From assembly GCF_002234595.1 (NCBI RefSeq), contig NZ_NMUL01000005.1, positions 372,001 to 436,000 of the forward strand: a DNA stretch of 64,000 bases, written 5' to 3'. The position numbers were made by a program, and so were the translations under genes. This DNA comes from Amycolatopsis vastitatis. GTDB taxonomy: Bacteria > Actinomycetota > Actinomycetes > Mycobacteriales > Pseudonocardiaceae. Within the stretch, counting starts at the first letter, position 1. The number at the start of each line of letters is the position of its first letter. This document shows positions 62,601-64,000 of the stretch, piece by piece. A model generated the notes under the pieces. That model had not been told where the DNA came from. It made no database searches and worked only from the letters and a program-made list of their open reading frames with translations.

Positions 62601-63577
62601 GCCAGGCTCCCTTCGAGGTCACGAACGTCTTCGGTGGGCGTTTCGGCCTTGTGGCCGGTGAGGGCGAGGAACACCTCGTCGAGGCTGGGCAGCCGCAGCG
62701 CCAGCTCGTCCGCGGTGATCCCGGCTTCGTCCAGCTTGCGGACCAAAGTGGACAGCAGCACGGGGTCGTTGACCGGTGCGGTGAGCAGCCCGCTCGCGTC
62801 GTCGCGGGTCGGCCGGACGCCGGACAGGTCGCCGAGGATCCGGTTGACGGCGTCCATGTCGGACAGCTGGGTCGGCCGCACCTGCAGCGTCTGCCCGCCG
62901 ACACGGCGCTTCAGCTCGTCGGCGCGGCCGTCGGCGACGACCCGGCCGTGGTCGAACACGGTGATCTTGTCGGCCAGCTGGTCGGCCTCCTCCAGGTACT
63001 GCGTGGTCAGCAGCACCGTCGCGCCCTCGGCGACGAGGCCGCGGACGACGTCCCAGACCTCGTTGCGGGCGTGCGGGTCGAGCCCGGTGGTCGGCTCGTC
63101 GAGGTAGAGCACCTCGGGCCGGCCGACGAGGCTCGCGCCCAGGTCGAGCCGCCGCCGCATGCCGCCCGAGTACGTCCGGATCGGCCGCTTGGCCGCGCCG
63201 GTCAGCTCGAACCGCTCGATCAGCTCGGTGGCCCGCGCCTTGGCGACCGCGCGCGAGTAGCCGTACAGCCGGCCGATCAGGACGAGGTTCTCGATGCCGT
63301 TCAGGTCCTCGTCGACCGACGCGTACTGCCCGGTCAGCCCGATCAGGCTGCGGACCCGCACGGGGTCGGCGACCACGTCGTAGCCCCCGACCGTGGCTCT
63401 TCCGGCGTCCGGTTTCATCAGGGTCGCCAGGATCCGGACGGCGGTCGTCTTGCCCGCGCCGTTCGGCCCGAGCACCCCCACGACCTGCCCGAACGGCACC
63501 TCGAGGTCCACCCCGTCCAGCGCCTTGGTCTCCCCGAACTTCTTGACCAAGCCCTCGGCTTGGATCGCGTGCGACAT
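62597..63577 (-). CDS. ABC exporter ATPase (DrrA family)
   Basis: 326 residues. Walker A GPNGAGKT (about 39-46), Q-loop GLTGQYASVDEDLNG, signature YSGGMRRRLDLGASL, Walker B VLYLDEPTTGLDP, switch His replaced by Gln in LLTTQYLEEADQLAD as in DrrA. The C-terminal extension (about 220-326, VRPTQLSDMDAV...SLDEVFLALTGHKAE) is the DrrA regulatory domain. AGGAGGAACGCCC gives a strong ribosome binding site. First gene of a two-gene operon with the permease. Confidence 0.95.
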   Translation of the reverse strand: MSHAIQAEGLVKKFGETKALDGVDLEVPFGQVVGVLGPNGAGKTTAVRILATLMKPDAGRATVGGYDVVADPVRVRSLIGLTGQYASVDEDLNGIENLVLIGRLYGYSRAVAKARATELIERFELTGAAKRPIRTYSGGMRRRLDLGASLVGRPEVLYLDEPTTGLDPHARNEVWDVVRGLVAEGATVLLTTQYLEEADQLADKITVFDHGRVVADGRADELKRRVGGQTLQVRPTQLSDMDAVNRILGDLSGVRPTRDDASGLLTAPVNDPVLLSTLVRKLDEAGITADELALRLPSLDEVFLALTGHKAETPTEDVRDLEGSLA

Positions 63578-63802
63578 GGGCGTTCCTCCTTGACTGCTTT
63601 TGGGGGTCCAGGGGGCTTGCCCCCGGCCCGGGGTCTGGGGCAGGGCCCCAGAAACAGTTGTCGCTTCCGAGATCACAGTGGGGGTCCGGGCTGGCAAGCC
63701 ACGCACAGGGCGCTGGTACGCGCTGGCAGCCGCTGGTGGAGATCTTGTGGAGGAGTTGCGTAACCCGGGCCGCCCAGGGGCGGACTCGGCATACTCGGCA
63801 GC

Positions 63803-64000
63803 ATGGTGCTTGCGGAAGAGACGCGGTCGCGGCGGAAGAACCCGCTGGTCACGGGCCTGTTGGTGGCTCCGGTGGCGCTGCTGGGCGCGTGGGTCGGGCT
63901 GCGCCTGATCGGTTTCGACGGCGACTGGTACACGATCGTCGTGCTGTCGCTGACGCCGTACGCGGCGGCCGCCGGCGTGCTCCTCGGCGGCGTCGCCCTG
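63803..64000 (+). CDS. Membrane protein, truncated by the window end
   Basis: 66 codons to the window edge. MVLAEETRSRRKNPLVTG then two hydrophobic helices (LLVAPVALLGAWVGLRLIGF; WYTIVVLSLTPYAAAAGVLL). This N-terminal layout is common in actinomycete endonuclease/exonuclease/phosphatase-fold membrane proteins, but the catalytic domain is outside the window, so the family is a guess. ATG 63803 is the first start; divergent from the ABC exporter across about 225 bases, which include a GC-rich GGGGGTCCAGGGGGC run. Confidence 0.6.
   Translation, partial: MVLAEETRSRRKNPLVTGLLVAPVALLGAWVGLRLIGFDGDWYTIVVLSLTPYAAAAGVLLGGVAL

Noticed and set aside
61794..63577. Secondary-metabolite cluster around the AfsR-like regulator and DrrAB exporter
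   Set aside because: No biosynthetic genes are visible in the window; regulator and exporter are convergent and separated by a terminator.

Overview
The window is chromosomal DNA from a high-GC actinomycete, most likely a member of the Pseudonocardiaceae (Amycolatopsis-like). The evidence is very high third-position GC, frequent GTG/TTG starts, Lsr2, two EspG-type ESX chaperones, an MFS/thymidylate-kinase fusion, and gene order. From about 20.8 to 52.8 kb the order ppa / dacB - zinc protease - tilS - hpt - [ESX-type genes] - ftsH - folE-folP-folB-folK - DUF3180 - repeat-rich membrane protein - DUF2520 - panC-panD-coaX - lysS - lsr2 - clpC follows the Mycobacterium tuberculosis Rv3628-Rv3596c region. 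Several local insertions interrupt it: a MerR regulator, PrsW, a methyltransferase, and an AraC/DinB-like pair with an iron-reductase gene.

Layout. 0-6 kb: a tail-anchored protein, an MFS-Tmk fusion whose kinase half has lost its P-loop, DNA polymerase III delta', and a secreted protein ending in a LAYTG sorting signal. 6.0-11.2 kb: tRNA-Thr(CGT) carrying a decayed ~5 kb integrative element. Its 20-bp att core is duplicated at 6091-6110 and 11150-11169. It holds an integrase with two frameshifts, an intact excisionase, a truncated and frameshifted RepA-like ATPase gene, a low-GC intact TIR-domain gene, GTGGGTGACTAA repeats near both ends, and a 61-bp perfect palindrome. 11.3-20.8 kb: greA, regulators, a secreted M14 carboxypeptidase, gamma carbonic anhydrase, a divergent ribosomal protein L11 paralog behind a MerR-type 19-bp-spacer promoter, a ZTP-riboswitch-controlled glyA, an IMPase-like gene, a double-Lrp regulator and a DHA2 efflux pump.

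20.8-43.7 kb is the conserved core: pyrophosphatase, PBP4-type DD-carboxypeptidase, tRNA-Ile lysidine synthetase, HPRT, a four-gene ESX substrate/chaperone cassette (PE-like, PPE-like, EspG, EspG), FtsH, the overlapping folate operon and the pantothenate/CoA genes (DUF2520-panC-panD-coaX). 43.7-52.8 kb: small membrane protein, methyltransferase, LysS, Lsr2, AraC and DinB-like pair, an IdeR-box-preceded FhuF-like reductase, and ClpC with a ClgR-like site. 52.8-64 kb: a HigBA-type toxin-antitoxin pair with a probably leaderless start, a membrane-anchored Hsp70-like ATPase, pyroglutamyl peptidase, secreted M1 aminopeptidase, an AfsR-like regulator, a DrrAB-type ABC exporter and the start of a membrane protein cut by the window end.

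Most interesting items: the TIR gene kept intact inside an otherwise dead island; the L11 paralog that lacks the thiopeptide-contact prolines and shares a CTCCA-N5-TGGAG operator with the MerR gene 20 kb away; ESX substrates plus EspG chaperones in the same hpt-ftsH slot that holds PE/PPE/esx/esp genes in M. tuberculosis; and the pseudo-thymidylate kinase fused to a transporter.
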